A DNA stretch of 64,000 nt, taken from [Clostridium] citroniae WAL-17108 (GTDB lineage Bacteria; Bacillota; Clostridia; Lachnospirales; Lachnospiraceae). Both the position numbers and the translations under genes were made by a program. This document shows, in pieces, positions 24,908 to 33,342 of the stretch (the first letter of the stretch is position 1; the number at the start of each line of letters is the position of its first letter). Under the pieces are notes generated by a model, which did no database searches, had not been told where the DNA came from, and worked only from the letters and a program-made list of their open reading frames with translations. The stretch covers positions 2,130,786-2,194,785 of the forward strand of contig NZ_JH376420.1 of assembly GCF_000233455.1 (NCBI RefSeq), given 5' to 3'.

Positions 24908-26647
24908 TCATCCCCTAACCTCTTTTTTCCTGTAAATATATTTTGTCTCATACTCCTCCTGGGGCATGGGCCTGGCATAATAGAATCCCTGTACATAATT
25001 ACAGCCTATTTTGTATAAGAACCGCTTCTGTTCCTGAGTCTCCACTCCCTCCATGACAACAGGCATCCCCAGGTTATTTGCCATCTGGATCACGGACTCC
25101 AGGATGATCTTCCCTTTCCCGGGAGATACGCCGCCAGACAAAAACTGCATGTCGATTTTCAGTACATCCACCTCAATGTCCTTGAGCATGTTCAGGGAAG
25201 AATAACCGCTTCCAAAATCGTCCATGAGCAATATGAATCCTGCCTGGTGCAGTCTCCGGACCGCTTCCTGTATCACTTCCGGGTCGGACACATAGGCGCT
25301 TTCCGTTATCTCCAGATTCAGCAGGCCGATAGGCACATCATACCTTCTGATCAGCTCCAGCAGAATGCATGACAGCTTGGGGTTATACAGACTGATCCTT
25401 GATATGTTCACCGTAATGGGGTGCAGGCTGATCCCGTCCTGAAGCCACTTATGTATGAGCCTGCACACATGCTCCCATACATAATAGTCCAGCCTGGAGA
25501 TAAAACCGTTCCTTTCAAAAACAGGGATAAAATACTTTGGTGACAGCAGGCCCGTATCGGGATGCTTCCATCTCACCAATGCCTCCGCCCCAACATCCCT
25601 TTCATTGGTAATATCAAATTTGGGCTGGAAATAGACGACAAACTGCTCCTCATCCATGGCTGTCTGCATGCTGCTGACAATGGCTGCCTCCTCCGCCTCC
25701 CTGATCCCCTCGTCCATATCGTAGAATCCCAGATAGGAGGCAAACTTGTTTTTGCATTTTTTGCTTCCTATAAATGCCCGTATATACATCTCCTCCACTG
25801 CAAGATCAGGCTCCTCCACAATATACGCGCCCACCGTGGGTTCCAAGAGATAGTCCTCCTCAAATCCGGCCAGTTCCTCCTTTACCATCTGCACCTGCAT
25901 GTTCAGCTTTTCACAGTCATATGGCTCGCATATGCAGAATGTGTCCGCGTTGATCCTTCCATAGGTACAGAACTCAAAGCACCCGGTTATGCCCTCTATG
26001 GTATCTGCCAGCAGCAGGAGAAGCTTATCTCCCCTTTTTTCGCCAAACACAGCATTATACAGCCGGAACCTATCTATATCAAAACGCAGAAATACAAACA
26101 AGATATCCATATGCCGGTCGATCATACGCCTTGTTTCCGCAAACATCTTTTCACGGTTATACAATCCTGTAAGCCGGTCCCGGTCCCTCATATAGCAAAA
26201 CTCCTTGTGAAGTGATGTGCTGTATGGAGAAAACTCACTCCCAGGAGAGCTCCCGGGAGACAGGGGCATCCTGTGGGACAGGAGCGCATGGTCCAGCCTG
26301 TTTTTCAGCGTCTTAGGCCGGATGGGCCCGGTCACGTAATCCCACGCCCCGTGGTCCAGGGCTTTTAAACCGCGTTCTTCCCCGGAATCCTCCAGAATTA
26401 CAATAACAGGGACGGAGGCGTAACCGGACTTACGGATATGGTCCAGAAAACCCACGGTCCTGCTCCCATGCATCAGGCTGCCCAGAAGTATGGCATCCAC
26501 AGGACCTGCCCATGTGAGCTGCAGGATGGCGTCCTCCTCACTTTCAGCTTCTTTGATTTCATATGTGCCTTCAAGTATTTCTTTTACTTTCTCTCTCTGT
26601 ACAGGTCGGCTGTCCACCATCATTATGGTTTTTCTATGTTCATCCAT
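24908..26647 (-). CDS. Receiver-GGDEF-EAL protein, likely c-di-GMP phosphodiesterase
   Basis: A 579-residue cytoplasmic signalling protein. The first ~120 residues are a receiver fold lacking the phosphoacceptor Asp ('VDAILLGSLMHG' has Gly in its place), so it is probably not phosphorylated. The GGDEF domain (from about 150, 'DRDRLTGLYNREKMF') is degenerate, with NADTF at the signature. The EAL domain looks active: EAL in 'GAEALVRWKHP', 'VNISRISLYNP', 'LEITES', 'LMDDFGSGYSSL', 'LKIDMQFL' and 'MEGVET'. It should hydrolyse c-di-GMP. ATG 26647 is chosen for AGGAGG seven bases upstream. It lies inside the polysaccharide run, 22 bases after the radical SAM gene. Confidence 0.9.
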   Translation of the reverse strand: MDEHRKTIMMVDSRPVQREKVKEILEGTYEIKEAESEEDAILQLTWAGPVDAILLGSLMHGSRTVGFLDHIRKSGYASVPVIVILEDSGEERGLKALDHGAWDYVTGPIRPKTLKNRLDHALLSHRMPLSPGSSPGSEFSPYSTSLHKEFCYMRDRDRLTGLYNREKMFAETRRMIDRHMDILFVFLRFDIDRFRLYNAVFGEKRGDKLLLLLADTIEGITGCFEFCTYGRINADTFCICEPYDCEKLNMQVQMVKEELAGFEEDYLLEPTVGAYIVEEPDLAVEEMYIRAFIGSKKCKNKFASYLGFYDMDEGIREAEEAAIVSSMQTAMDEEQFVVYFQPKFDITNERDVGAEALVRWKHPDTGLLSPKYFIPVFERNGFISRLDYYVWEHVCRLIHKWLQDGISLHPITVNISRISLYNPKLSCILLELIRRYDVPIGLLNLEITESAYVSDPEVIQEAVRRLHQAGFILLMDDFGSGYSSLNMLKDIEVDVLKIDMQFLSGGVSPGKGKIILESVIQMANNLGMPVVMEGVETQEQKRFLYKIGCNYVQGFYYARPMPQEEYETKYIYRKKEVRG

Positions 26648-26669
26648 TGTCGCCCTCCTGCCGCTATTT

Positions 26670-27668
26670 TCATAATATAAAAGAATTTTCATCCAGGGAA
26701 TACCGTCCCCCCTTAAGAAACTTGTGCTTTATAACCCACCAGGCCGGTACCCAGATATATCTGTGCATGGCGGGGGATGCGCTTCCGATCATCCAGCAGT
26801 TCCTTTGGCATTCCCTTGTGAGGCGCCTCACCTGCCTGGCCTGCTCTGAGTTCCACAGTTCCTCCCACTCCTGTTCCCTTAAGTTTCCCATGACCGCCTT
26901 TTGGCACATTCCGTTGCAGGGGATCACATCACAGAAAGGGTCGATAAAAAATGCGTTTCTGGACATGTCGCAGGGGAGCAGACGGGGGTTCCCGTATATG
27001 TAATTGATCAGCCCGTGATTAAAATACGCCCGGAACCATTTCTTGGGTGAACTGCTTTTTAACAGCTCACAGATCAGCTGTTCAAAATGTTCAGCCACTT
27101 TTTTCTTATCTTCTATGCGGTTATCGTTCTTCCTGAAATAAAAGGAATTGTGCAGTGCGGCTGTGGCAAACTCCATCCCCATCTGGTCCGACAGGCGGTA
27201 GAGGGGGACCAGGTCCTCACAGTTCATATCCTGGACCGTCATCCCAAATCCCACATCCGGATGCCCCATTCCAACCAGGGCGGTCAGGGTCCGGTAACCA
27301 CGGTTGAATCCGTCCGGGATCCCACGGATCCGGTCATTGGTCTCCTGAAGGCCCTCGATGCTGATACGTATCCCCACCTTTGGAAATTCCCTGCACAGGT
27401 CAATGATACGGTCCGTGAAATAACCGTTGGTGGAGATCACGATACGGTCCGACTTTTTATAAAGCTCCCTTACGATATCCGGTATATCCCTGCGTATGAA
27501 GGGTTCCCCTCCGGTGATGTTGGTAAATGCCATCTCAGGCAGCTTCCCGACCACGTCCAGGGTGATCTCCTCCTCCGGCTTTGTGGGGTATTTAAAGCAA
27601 TCACACATATTGCAGTGTGCATTGCAGCGGTATGTTACGATCACGGTTCCATACAGATTCCTTGTCAT
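26670..27668 (-). CDS. Radical SAM/SPASM-domain protein
   Basis: A 332-residue radical SAM enzyme. The cluster motif CNAHCNMC (CX3CX2C) is near the N-terminus, with 'NITGGEPFIRRDI' for SAM binding. The C-terminal cysteines ('LLPCDMSRNAFFIDPFCDVIPCNGMC', later 'CQRNC') resemble a SPASM or twitch region that binds an auxiliary cluster. SPASM proteins commonly modify peptides, but several act on sugars or small molecules. No precursor peptide is visible next to it. AAGGAG precedes ATG 27668. It lies between a GT4 gene and the EAL gene in the polysaccharide operon, so a role in modifying a sugar or glycan is possible but unproven. Confidence 0.85.
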   Translation of the reverse strand: MTRNLYGTVIVTYRCNAHCNMCDCFKYPTKPEEEITLDVVGKLPEMAFTNITGGEPFIRRDIPDIVRELYKKSDRIVISTNGYFTDRIIDLCREFPKVGIRISIEGLQETNDRIRGIPDGFNRGYRTLTALVGMGHPDVGFGMTVQDMNCEDLVPLYRLSDQMGMEFATAALHNSFYFRKNDNRIEDKKKVAEHFEQLICELLKSSSPKKWFRAYFNHGLINYIYGNPRLLPCDMSRNAFFIDPFCDVIPCNGMCQKAVMGNLREQEWEELWNSEQARQVRRLTRECQRNCWMIGSASPAMHRYIWVPAWWVIKHKFLKGGRYSLDENSFIL

Positions 27669-27724
27669 TTTCTCTCCTTGCTTTCCTGATTGGTCACCGT
27701 CAGGATCCACCGCAGTCCCGGCCA

Positions 27725-28936
27725 TCACCCCTCCCGGCCTGCTCCATATAGTTCCAGCAGTTTGTTACAGTACGTCTCCACGGTGTCATATGGGATGTCC
27801 CTGCAGCGATCGGACCACTGTGCGCACAGCTGGGGCCGGTCCCACAGATACCTGATCTTCTCCTTCAGGTCTCCCAGGTCCCCGCTGGTAAACAGGGCGC
27901 CGTTCACTCCCTCCTGTATCAGCTCCGGGATTCCTCCGATCCTGGCCCCCAGGACCGGGGTCCTGAGCAGCTGGGATTCTATGACGGAAAAGGGACAGTT
28001 TTCATAATATTCCGAGGGATAGATACTGAACCGGGCTTCCCGGATCAGCCTGTTTAACCCTTCCCCCTTGACAAACCCCAGATTCTTTATGTTGGGGATG
28101 CCCCTGATCCTGTCCTCCAGTGGCCCCGCGCCCGCAAGGACAAAGGGGATATCCGGCAGTTCCCTGCAGGCCCTAAGAAGGGTCCCGATCCCCTTTTCCC
28201 TGGAATATCGTCCAAAGTACAGGACATAGTCCTTTTTTACGCCGGGGACCTCCTCCCCACGGACGGCAAAATTATGCATGGTGATGGTCCTGCCCCGAAA
28301 CAGATCCACATGGTTCATCTTCTCTTCCATAAAATAACTGGGGCAGATGACCCGGTCAATGTATTGGTATACCTTTAGTTTTCTGTACACCATCCCTTCC
28401 GCAGCGCCCAACAGGCTCTTTGCCATGGACAGGTGGATGCACCGTTTTCTGACGCAGTTAACATAGTGACCATCCACGCACAGTTCGCAGTTCTGTCCGT
28501 CCCCCGGTGAATTCAGCATGTGGTTGGGGCAGATCAGCTGGTAATCATGGGCCGTGTACAGGACGGCCGCCCTTTTCCCCGATCTCCTTTCATGGTCCCT
28601 GATGCCATAGAGAATGGAAGGGGTCAGCTGGTAGTTGAAGTTATTGATATGGACCGCGTCCGGCTGGAAATCCTCCAGGACCCGCGTAAGCTTCTGCCTG
28701 GCTTCCCTGGAATACAGGACCCGCAGGGGGTAGGCCAGGCGGCCAAAGCCCCTGGTGTGGAAGTCCATGTTTGATGTGTACTGGTTGATACGGTTTCCAA
28801 GGGTGCGGCCCGGTTCATCCATCCCAAAATACTGGACATCATGACCCATTTGCTCCAGGCAGTTCCCGATCTGGATGATGTAAGTCTCAGAACCTCCTTT
28901 TGGCATTAGGAACTTATTTATGATCAGAATTTTCAT
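27725..28936 (-). CDS. Glycosyltransferase family 4
   Basis: A 403-residue GT-B enzyme transferring a sugar to a lipid-linked intermediate on the cytoplasmic face. The N-terminal 'KGGSETYIIQIGNCL' is the acceptor-domain glycine loop. The donor domain has 'LYFGRYSREKGIGTLLRA' and the nucleotide-binding 'SEYYENCPFSVIES' (E-x7-E). An insert at about 150-180 carries several cysteines ('CELCVDGHYVNCVRKRC'), known in some GT4 proteins and possibly metal-binding. Its ATG overlaps the stop codon of the upstream cytidylyltransferase by one base. Sugar specificity is unknown. Confidence 0.92.
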   Translation of the reverse strand: MKILIINKFLMPKGGSETYIIQIGNCLEQMGHDVQYFGMDEPGRTLGNRINQYTSNMDFHTRGFGRLAYPLRVLYSREARQKLTRVLEDFQPDAVHINNFNYQLTPSILYGIRDHERRSGKRAAVLYTAHDYQLICPNHMLNSPGDGQNCELCVDGHYVNCVRKRCIHLSMAKSLLGAAEGMVYRKLKVYQYIDRVICPSYFMEEKMNHVDLFRGRTITMHNFAVRGEEVPGVKKDYVLYFGRYSREKGIGTLLRACRELPDIPFVLAGAGPLEDRIRGIPNIKNLGFVKGEGLNRLIREARFSIYPSEYYENCPFSVIESQLLRTPVLGARIGGIPELIQEGVNGALFTSGDLGDLKEKIRYLWDRPQLCAQWSDRCRDIPYDTVETYCNKLLELYGAGREG

Positions 28937-29607
28937 TAATATATCTCCTCATAATGCCAATGGGTCCGGCCCACGTACTCGGCCATCACCAGGTCCTCCT
29001 CCGTGTTGATGTCAATGGCTTCAAACTTGTCCACAAAGAATATGCAGGGTTTTCTGCCGATACGGCAGCGGTACCGCTGGAGGGAGTTTTTTGAGATGCC
29101 GTATAGGCCCGTGGTTTCCTCAATGATCGGCTGCATATCCTGGCTCCTGGGCAGGATGCCCGGGCGGTAATTCACCGGATGGGTATCCAGCCAGTAAAAC
29201 CCGTGGTTTTTTAATGCCGTAAAACAGGAGTCATAGGTTTCGCTGTCCACCAGCGCGTTGACGCAGCCTTTTATGGAGTCCGGCTGAAGGTACGGCGCGG
29301 TGGCAAACAGCTGGAAATAGTAATCATATTCCGGGTGGAGCTGCTGATGGTAAACTAACAGGTCGTTCCCATTGGCGGTATTCTGGGCAAGGGCTTCCAG
29401 GCGCTCGATCACCTGAAGCCCATGGTCCAGGGCATATTCAGTGATCTCAGGGCTGTTTGTGTCAATATAGATGGCGTCAAAACAGCATGCTTCCATGGCA
29501 TGGCTGATGATATATTCATATAACTTTCTGCCGTTAAGGACCCGGAAGTTTTTGCCGGGAACACGTTCCGAATTGGCTTTAATGGGAATAAAACAGGCAG
29601 TTTTCAT
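28936..29607 (-). CDS. CMP-sugar (acylneuraminate-type) cytidylyltransferase
   Basis: A 223-residue nucleotidyltransferase of the NeuA/KdsB family, which activates nonulosonic or related acids with CTP. The signature 'CFIPIKANSERVPGKN' at the start is the CTP-binding loop. 'YYFQLFATAPYLQP' and 'KFEAIDINTEEDLVMAE' complete the fold, the latter with the metal-binding Asp. GGAGG precedes the ATG. No NeuB- or KdsA-like synthase is encoded in the window, so the acid must be made elsewhere or the enzyme acts on another sugar. It lies among set A glycosyltransferases. Confidence 0.88.
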   Translation of the reverse strand: MKTACFIPIKANSERVPGKNFRVLNGRKLYEYIISHAMEACCFDAIYIDTNSPEITEYALDHGLQVIERLEALAQNTANGNDLLVYHQQLHPEYDYYFQLFATAPYLQPDSIKGCVNALVDSETYDSCFTALKNHGFYWLDTHPVNYRPGILPRSQDMQPIIEETTGLYGISKNSLQRYRCRIGRKPCIFFVDKFEAIDINTEEDLVMAEYVGRTHWHYEEIY

Positions 29608-29625
29608 AAGACGGTTCCTCCTTTA

Positions 29626-30666
29626 TCATACCTTGCTCCGAAATCCCAGGCTCCAGGCAATCTTTTTAACCACATGATACACCCGCATGAACAGAGGGCC
29701 GGAGGCGCTGATCAGCAGTACGCTGATCACATTGATCCATTTTTTCGGATATTGGTCCCTTGTAAACAGATACTGTTTTGCATGTTTTCTTACATCTTTG
29801 GAAATCTCCTTTACCTTTTGATGGCGGAACAATCCAAAGTGGGCCAGGCGGTTCAGGATATCGATGCAGGTTTCCACATGTTTGAAGGCAAATGCATGCA
29901 GCACCGCGGATGATTCCCTGCTGATACAGGTGTAAACAGCCTTTTCCGCTTCATACAGGATCAGGTAGTTGTCATTAAATGCATTGACATGGTACATCTG
30001 CCTGCAAAGGGAATTGGGGTTCTCGGCATACATGTACACCAGCCTGGGATCCACGCAGATACGGGTGCACTGCTTCAGATATTCCGTCACAAAGACCAGG
30101 TCCTCCCCATGGGTATAGCCGGCAGGGAACCTGATGTGGCTTTCTTCCATCCTCTCCCTTACAAAAATCTTATTCCATAACACGCCGCGAAAGGCCGGGT
30201 TCCTGAACACCTGGATAAACGCCGCATCCCGCCCCATGGTCTCAGGCGCTTCAAAGCGTTTTTCATACTTCACGCCATTCTTTTCATTGATATATCCGAA
30301 CACGGCCAGGTCCGCTTTGTTGGATGATATGGTATCATACATGGTTTTTAATGCATGGTCCAAAAGTTGGTCATCCGCGTCCATAAAGATAATATATCTT
30401 CCCTGTGCCAGGTCCAGTCCGGTATTCCTGGCCCATGACACGCCCTTTCTCCCCTGGCTTACCAGCCGGATCCGGCCGTCCCCAAAGCTGCCGGCCACAA
30501 GGCAGGAGTCATCGGCGGACCCGTCATCCACCACAATGACCTCCAGGTCCTCAAATCCCTGGTCTAAGACGGAGCCAATACAGCGCTTTATGTATGCCTG
30601 GGCATTATACATGGGAATAATAATGGAAATCTGTTTCGTCATCTGTTTCATCATTTGTATCGTCAT
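29626..30666 (-). CDS. Glycosyltransferase family 2
   Basis: A 346-residue GT-A glycosyltransferase. It shows 'ISIIIPMYNAQAYIKRCIGSVLDQ' at the start, 'EVIVVDDGSADDS' for nucleotide binding, 'SWARNTGLDLAQGRYIIFMDADD' with the DxD-type motif, and 'HGEDLVFVTEYLK' for the catalytic base. The C-terminal third is basic and helical, with one hydrophobic stretch near 315-330, possibly membrane-associated. Its start overlaps the end of the upstream DUF115-type gene by four bases. It probably adds one sugar of the set A repeat unit. Confidence 0.93.
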   Translation of the reverse strand: MTIQMMKQMTKQISIIIPMYNAQAYIKRCIGSVLDQGFEDLEVIVVDDGSADDSCLVAGSFGDGRIRLVSQGRKGVSWARNTGLDLAQGRYIIFMDADDQLLDHALKTMYDTISSNKADLAVFGYINEKNGVKYEKRFEAPETMGRDAAFIQVFRNPAFRGVLWNKIFVRERMEESHIRFPAGYTHGEDLVFVTEYLKQCTRICVDPRLVYMYAENPNSLCRQMYHVNAFNDNYLILYEAEKAVYTCISRESSAVLHAFAFKHVETCIDILNRLAHFGLFRHQKVKEISKDVRKHAKQYLFTRDQYPKKWINVISVLLISASGPLFMRVYHVVKKIAWSLGFRSKV

Positions 30667-31562
30667 ATCACCTGTTCCAATCTGACCCTTGGGAACACCT
30701 CCAGCTCACCGCCCCTGGTGGCATTGAATATCCCAACTCCCCTGCTGCCTGCTGCCGCCAGTGCGCTTTTATAAGCCGCTTCCGCCATCTCTTGATCATA
30801 GACGGCAAGGACGATCTTCCTCTTTTGCTCCACGGTCTCATAGATGTCCTTGTATCTTGGGTCAAAATGTGACCGGACCGCGGCATCATATGTGATCCTC
30901 CTGTTTTTATCAATGGTATGTGGAAAGTGGTGGTCCATTCCCAGAAGATAGATCCTGGTAAACCCCATATACACTGCCAGCTGGATGCTGGAGTAGGTGA
31001 CCGTGGTCCCGTCAGCCACTTGCCTTTCGCAGTCAAATGAAAAAGGAAGCCCCTCCTTTCTCCACAGGGCCGCCCGGTTATCCATCAGGTATGGATTGGA
31101 ATCCGGAAACCGGGTCCCGGTCTTTTTCATGGAGTTATAGCCGATAAAGCAGCTGCAGGGATCCACCCCGGCCTTCCCTCCTGTGATATTCATTTGTTCC
31201 GCCTTCAGCATGTCCTTGTCCTGGCAGACATAAAAGGTGGGCCGCCACAGGGTCCTGCCATACATAAGGTAAATGCGGTTGGCCCCAAAGGTGTATTCCT
31301 GTTTCAGCAGATCCAGGTCCTCGGGCCTTAAGCTGGGCCCGTTTCCTATGATAAAACACCGTTTTCCCTCATATCTTCCCCTGAATGCCCTGATCCTGTC
31401 TCCATAGGCGGTCTGCCCATATGACCGTTTCATAATGCGGAATGAGATTTCCCCCATTCCCGCCACGGCCCGCCTGCGAAACGCTGATAAGATATCAGAG
31501 CGTACCACAGCGGCTTTAATCCGCGCCTTGATGTTCCCCTCCTTCATTGCCCGTTCCTTCAT
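30663..31562 (-). CDS. DUF115/MptE-like Rossmann protein
   Basis: A 299-residue protein with the DUF115 pattern: 'EGKRCFIIGNGPSLRPEDLDLL', 'FGANRIYLMY', 'PTFYVCQDKDML', 'QLAVYMGFTRIYLLGMDHHFP'. The fold is shared with an archaeal 6-hydroxymethylpterin pyrophosphokinase and with Maf proteins that handle nonulosonic acids in flagellin glycosylation. In polysaccharide loci such proteins are thought to act in glycosyl or nucleotide-sugar chemistry. The CMP-sugar synthetase two genes downstream makes a CMP-sugar transferase role attractive (inference). Start 31562 is preferred for a GGGAGG stretch upstream. It overlaps the next GT2 gene by four bases. Confidence 0.75.
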   Translation of the reverse strand: MKERAMKEGNIKARIKAAVVRSDILSAFRRRAVAGMGEISFRIMKRSYGQTAYGDRIRAFRGRYEGKRCFIIGNGPSLRPEDLDLLKQEYTFGANRIYLMYGRTLWRPTFYVCQDKDMLKAEQMNITGGKAGVDPCSCFIGYNSMKKTGTRFPDSNPYLMDNRAALWRKEGLPFSFDCERQVADGTTVTYSSIQLAVYMGFTRIYLLGMDHHFPHTIDKNRRITYDAAVRSHFDPRYKDIYETVEQKRKIVLAVYDQEMAEAAYKSALAAAGSRGVGIFNATRGGELEVFPRVRLEQVI

Positions 31563-31632
31563 CTTCCCTCCCCCGCCGCATCCTCCGGCATCTGTCCTGC
31601 AGCCAATTCCTGTCTGAATATTTTGCAACTGT

Positions 31633-33342
31633 TTAATACCAGTTCACATCCACGATCACGATCTCCGGTTTGTTATTGATCCTGGGTATCTTATGGCTCT
31701 CTCCCAGCCCCCTGCTGACAATGACCACGGATCCATTTACTTCGTGCTGCCCTTCTGTGAACGGGGGGAAAAATCCCTGTTCCGTTGCGTATACCCCGCC
31801 TATATAAGGCAGACGGACGATTCCTCCATGGGTGTGGCCGCATAACGCCAGGTCAACTGGCATGTCCTCCAGTTCCCCCATAAAATACTCGGGATAGTGG
31901 ACCAGAAGCAGCTTAAAGTCCTCACTCCGGACATATTCATCCATAAACTTCTTTCCCCCATACTCCACGTAGTTGTAGGGTTCATTGATCAGACCGCCTA
32001 TGCAGATTTCATTGCCATTTACCTGAATCATCTCTGCACGGTTAAAGAGCATATGGACACCGGTCTTTTCTATATCATCCCTGATACCGGTCTTCCGGTG
32101 GGCGTAATCCACCAGCTCGTGGTTTCCCATCACATAGTAGACATCAGTGATCTCCACCAGCTGCCTGCACAGGTCCAGGACCACATGGTAATCGTCATTG
32201 TGCTCCATGTTCATATCCCCCGTGACCGCAATGATATCCGGCGACAGGGCGTTCACCCTTTCAACAAGATCCCGGTTCTTTTCCCCGAATTCCTTCAGGT
32301 GCAGGTCTGAAAGCTGGATGATACGGAACCCCTCCTTGACCTTTTCCGACTTTACATGGTAAAAGGAAAGTTCCAGCGTGTTCTGGTCCGCCTGTATTTT
32401 CTGCCAGGCGGCAAACAGGAGAAGCGCAGACAGGAGAACGGCCAGCAGCCATTTAATGACGCGGCGGAGTTTCCCCATATGCCCCTTTTTCAGCACAAAT
32501 CCGGGGTTCACAAAAAACAGCCTGACCGCGTACACCATACTCTCCGGGTACCGGTGGGCCTGCTTCCATAATCTCCAGCATATCTCATTCAGCATGTTGG
32601 TACGGGCCGCTTTGTTTTTCTTAAAATCCTTTTTATACTTCCGGTAAACTTTCTGGTATCCCCGGATCCCCTTCATGGGATGGGAGGTGATCCTCTCCCC
32701 CTTATGGATCCTCATATTAAACAGGGGGACATCCACCCCTGCCCCCTTGTACCTTTTCAGAATCCGCAGCCACATTTCATAGTCCTGCCTGGCTGGGAGG
32801 GCCACGTCAAACATTCCGCAGTCATCCAGCGCCGACCTTCTTACAACCGCCTGGGAAGTGGTTCCCACGGTGTCATTTTCCAGCATCCCGTCAAAATCCA
32901 CGGTTTCTTTAAAGGTCCCCTCCCGGTGGTATAAACGCCTGTGTTCCATGTCACCGTCTTCAAATACATAGCCCTGGCAGAACACCAGTCCCACCTGCGG
33001 ATCTTCAAAACAGGGTATCTGCATTTCCAGCTTTTTCGGTTCCCAGAGATCATCATCATCCAAAAACGCAATAAACTCACCGCTGCTGGCCTGGATCCCG
33101 GTATTTCTCGCAACCTGGGCCCCGGAATTATCAGGCAGCTTTATATACCGGACCTGGGGGTATGCCTTCAGCCCTTCCTCAATCTGCAGGGACCTTTCTC
33201 CCTTTTCCCCATTGTCATCCACCACAATGATCTCCATCCGGGCGTATGTCTGGGCCAGCACACTGTCCAGGGCCTCCTTCAGCATGGAGAATTCCCGTTT
33301 ATACGTGGTGATTATTACACTGACTAAACCTGTCTCCATCAT
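31633..33342 (-). CDS. Fusion: GT2 glycosyltransferase + membrane helix + metallophosphoesterase
   Basis: A 569-residue chimaera. Residues 5-250 are a GT2 domain ('VSVIITTYKREFSM', 'EIIVVDDNGEKG', 'ARNTGIQASSGEFIAFLDDDD' at 78-98, 'RQDYEMW' at 185-191). One hydrophobic helix (about 296-313) follows a basic stretch. Residues 338-569 are a calcineurin-like phosphoesterase with metal ligands in SDLH (344-347), GDMN (375-378), GNHE (406-409), 'VHYPE' (481-485) and GHTHGG (502-507). By the positive-inside rule the esterase would face outside while the transferase stays in the cytoplasm. The frame is continuous with no sign of assembly error. It is directly downstream of the Wzz-GGDEF gene. I do not recognise this architecture. 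Confidence 0.88.
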   Translation of the reverse strand: MMETGLVSVIITTYKREFSMLKEALDSVLAQTYARMEIIVVDDNGEKGERSLQIEEGLKAYPQVRYIKLPDNSGAQVARNTGIQASSGEFIAFLDDDDLWEPKKLEMQIPCFEDPQVGLVFCQGYVFEDGDMEHRRLYHREGTFKETVDFDGMLENDTVGTTSQAVVRRSALDDCGMFDVALPARQDYEMWLRILKRYKGAGVDVPLFNMRIHKGERITSHPMKGIRGYQKVYRKYKKDFKKNKAARTNMLNEICWRLWKQAHRYPESMVYAVRLFFVNPGFVLKKGHMGKLRRVIKWLLAVLLSALLLFAAWQKIQADQNTLELSFYHVKSEKVKEGFRIIQLSDLHLKEFGEKNRDLVERVNALSPDIIAVTGDMNMEHNDDYHVVLDLCRQLVEITDVYYVMGNHELVDYAHRKTGIRDDIEKTGVHMLFNRAEMIQVNGNEICIGGLINEPYNYVEYGGKKFMDEYVRSEDFKLLLVHYPEYFMGELEDMPVDLALCGHTHGGIVRLPYIGGVYATEQGFFPPFTEGQHEVNGSVVIVSRGLGESHKIPRINNKPEIVIVDVNWY

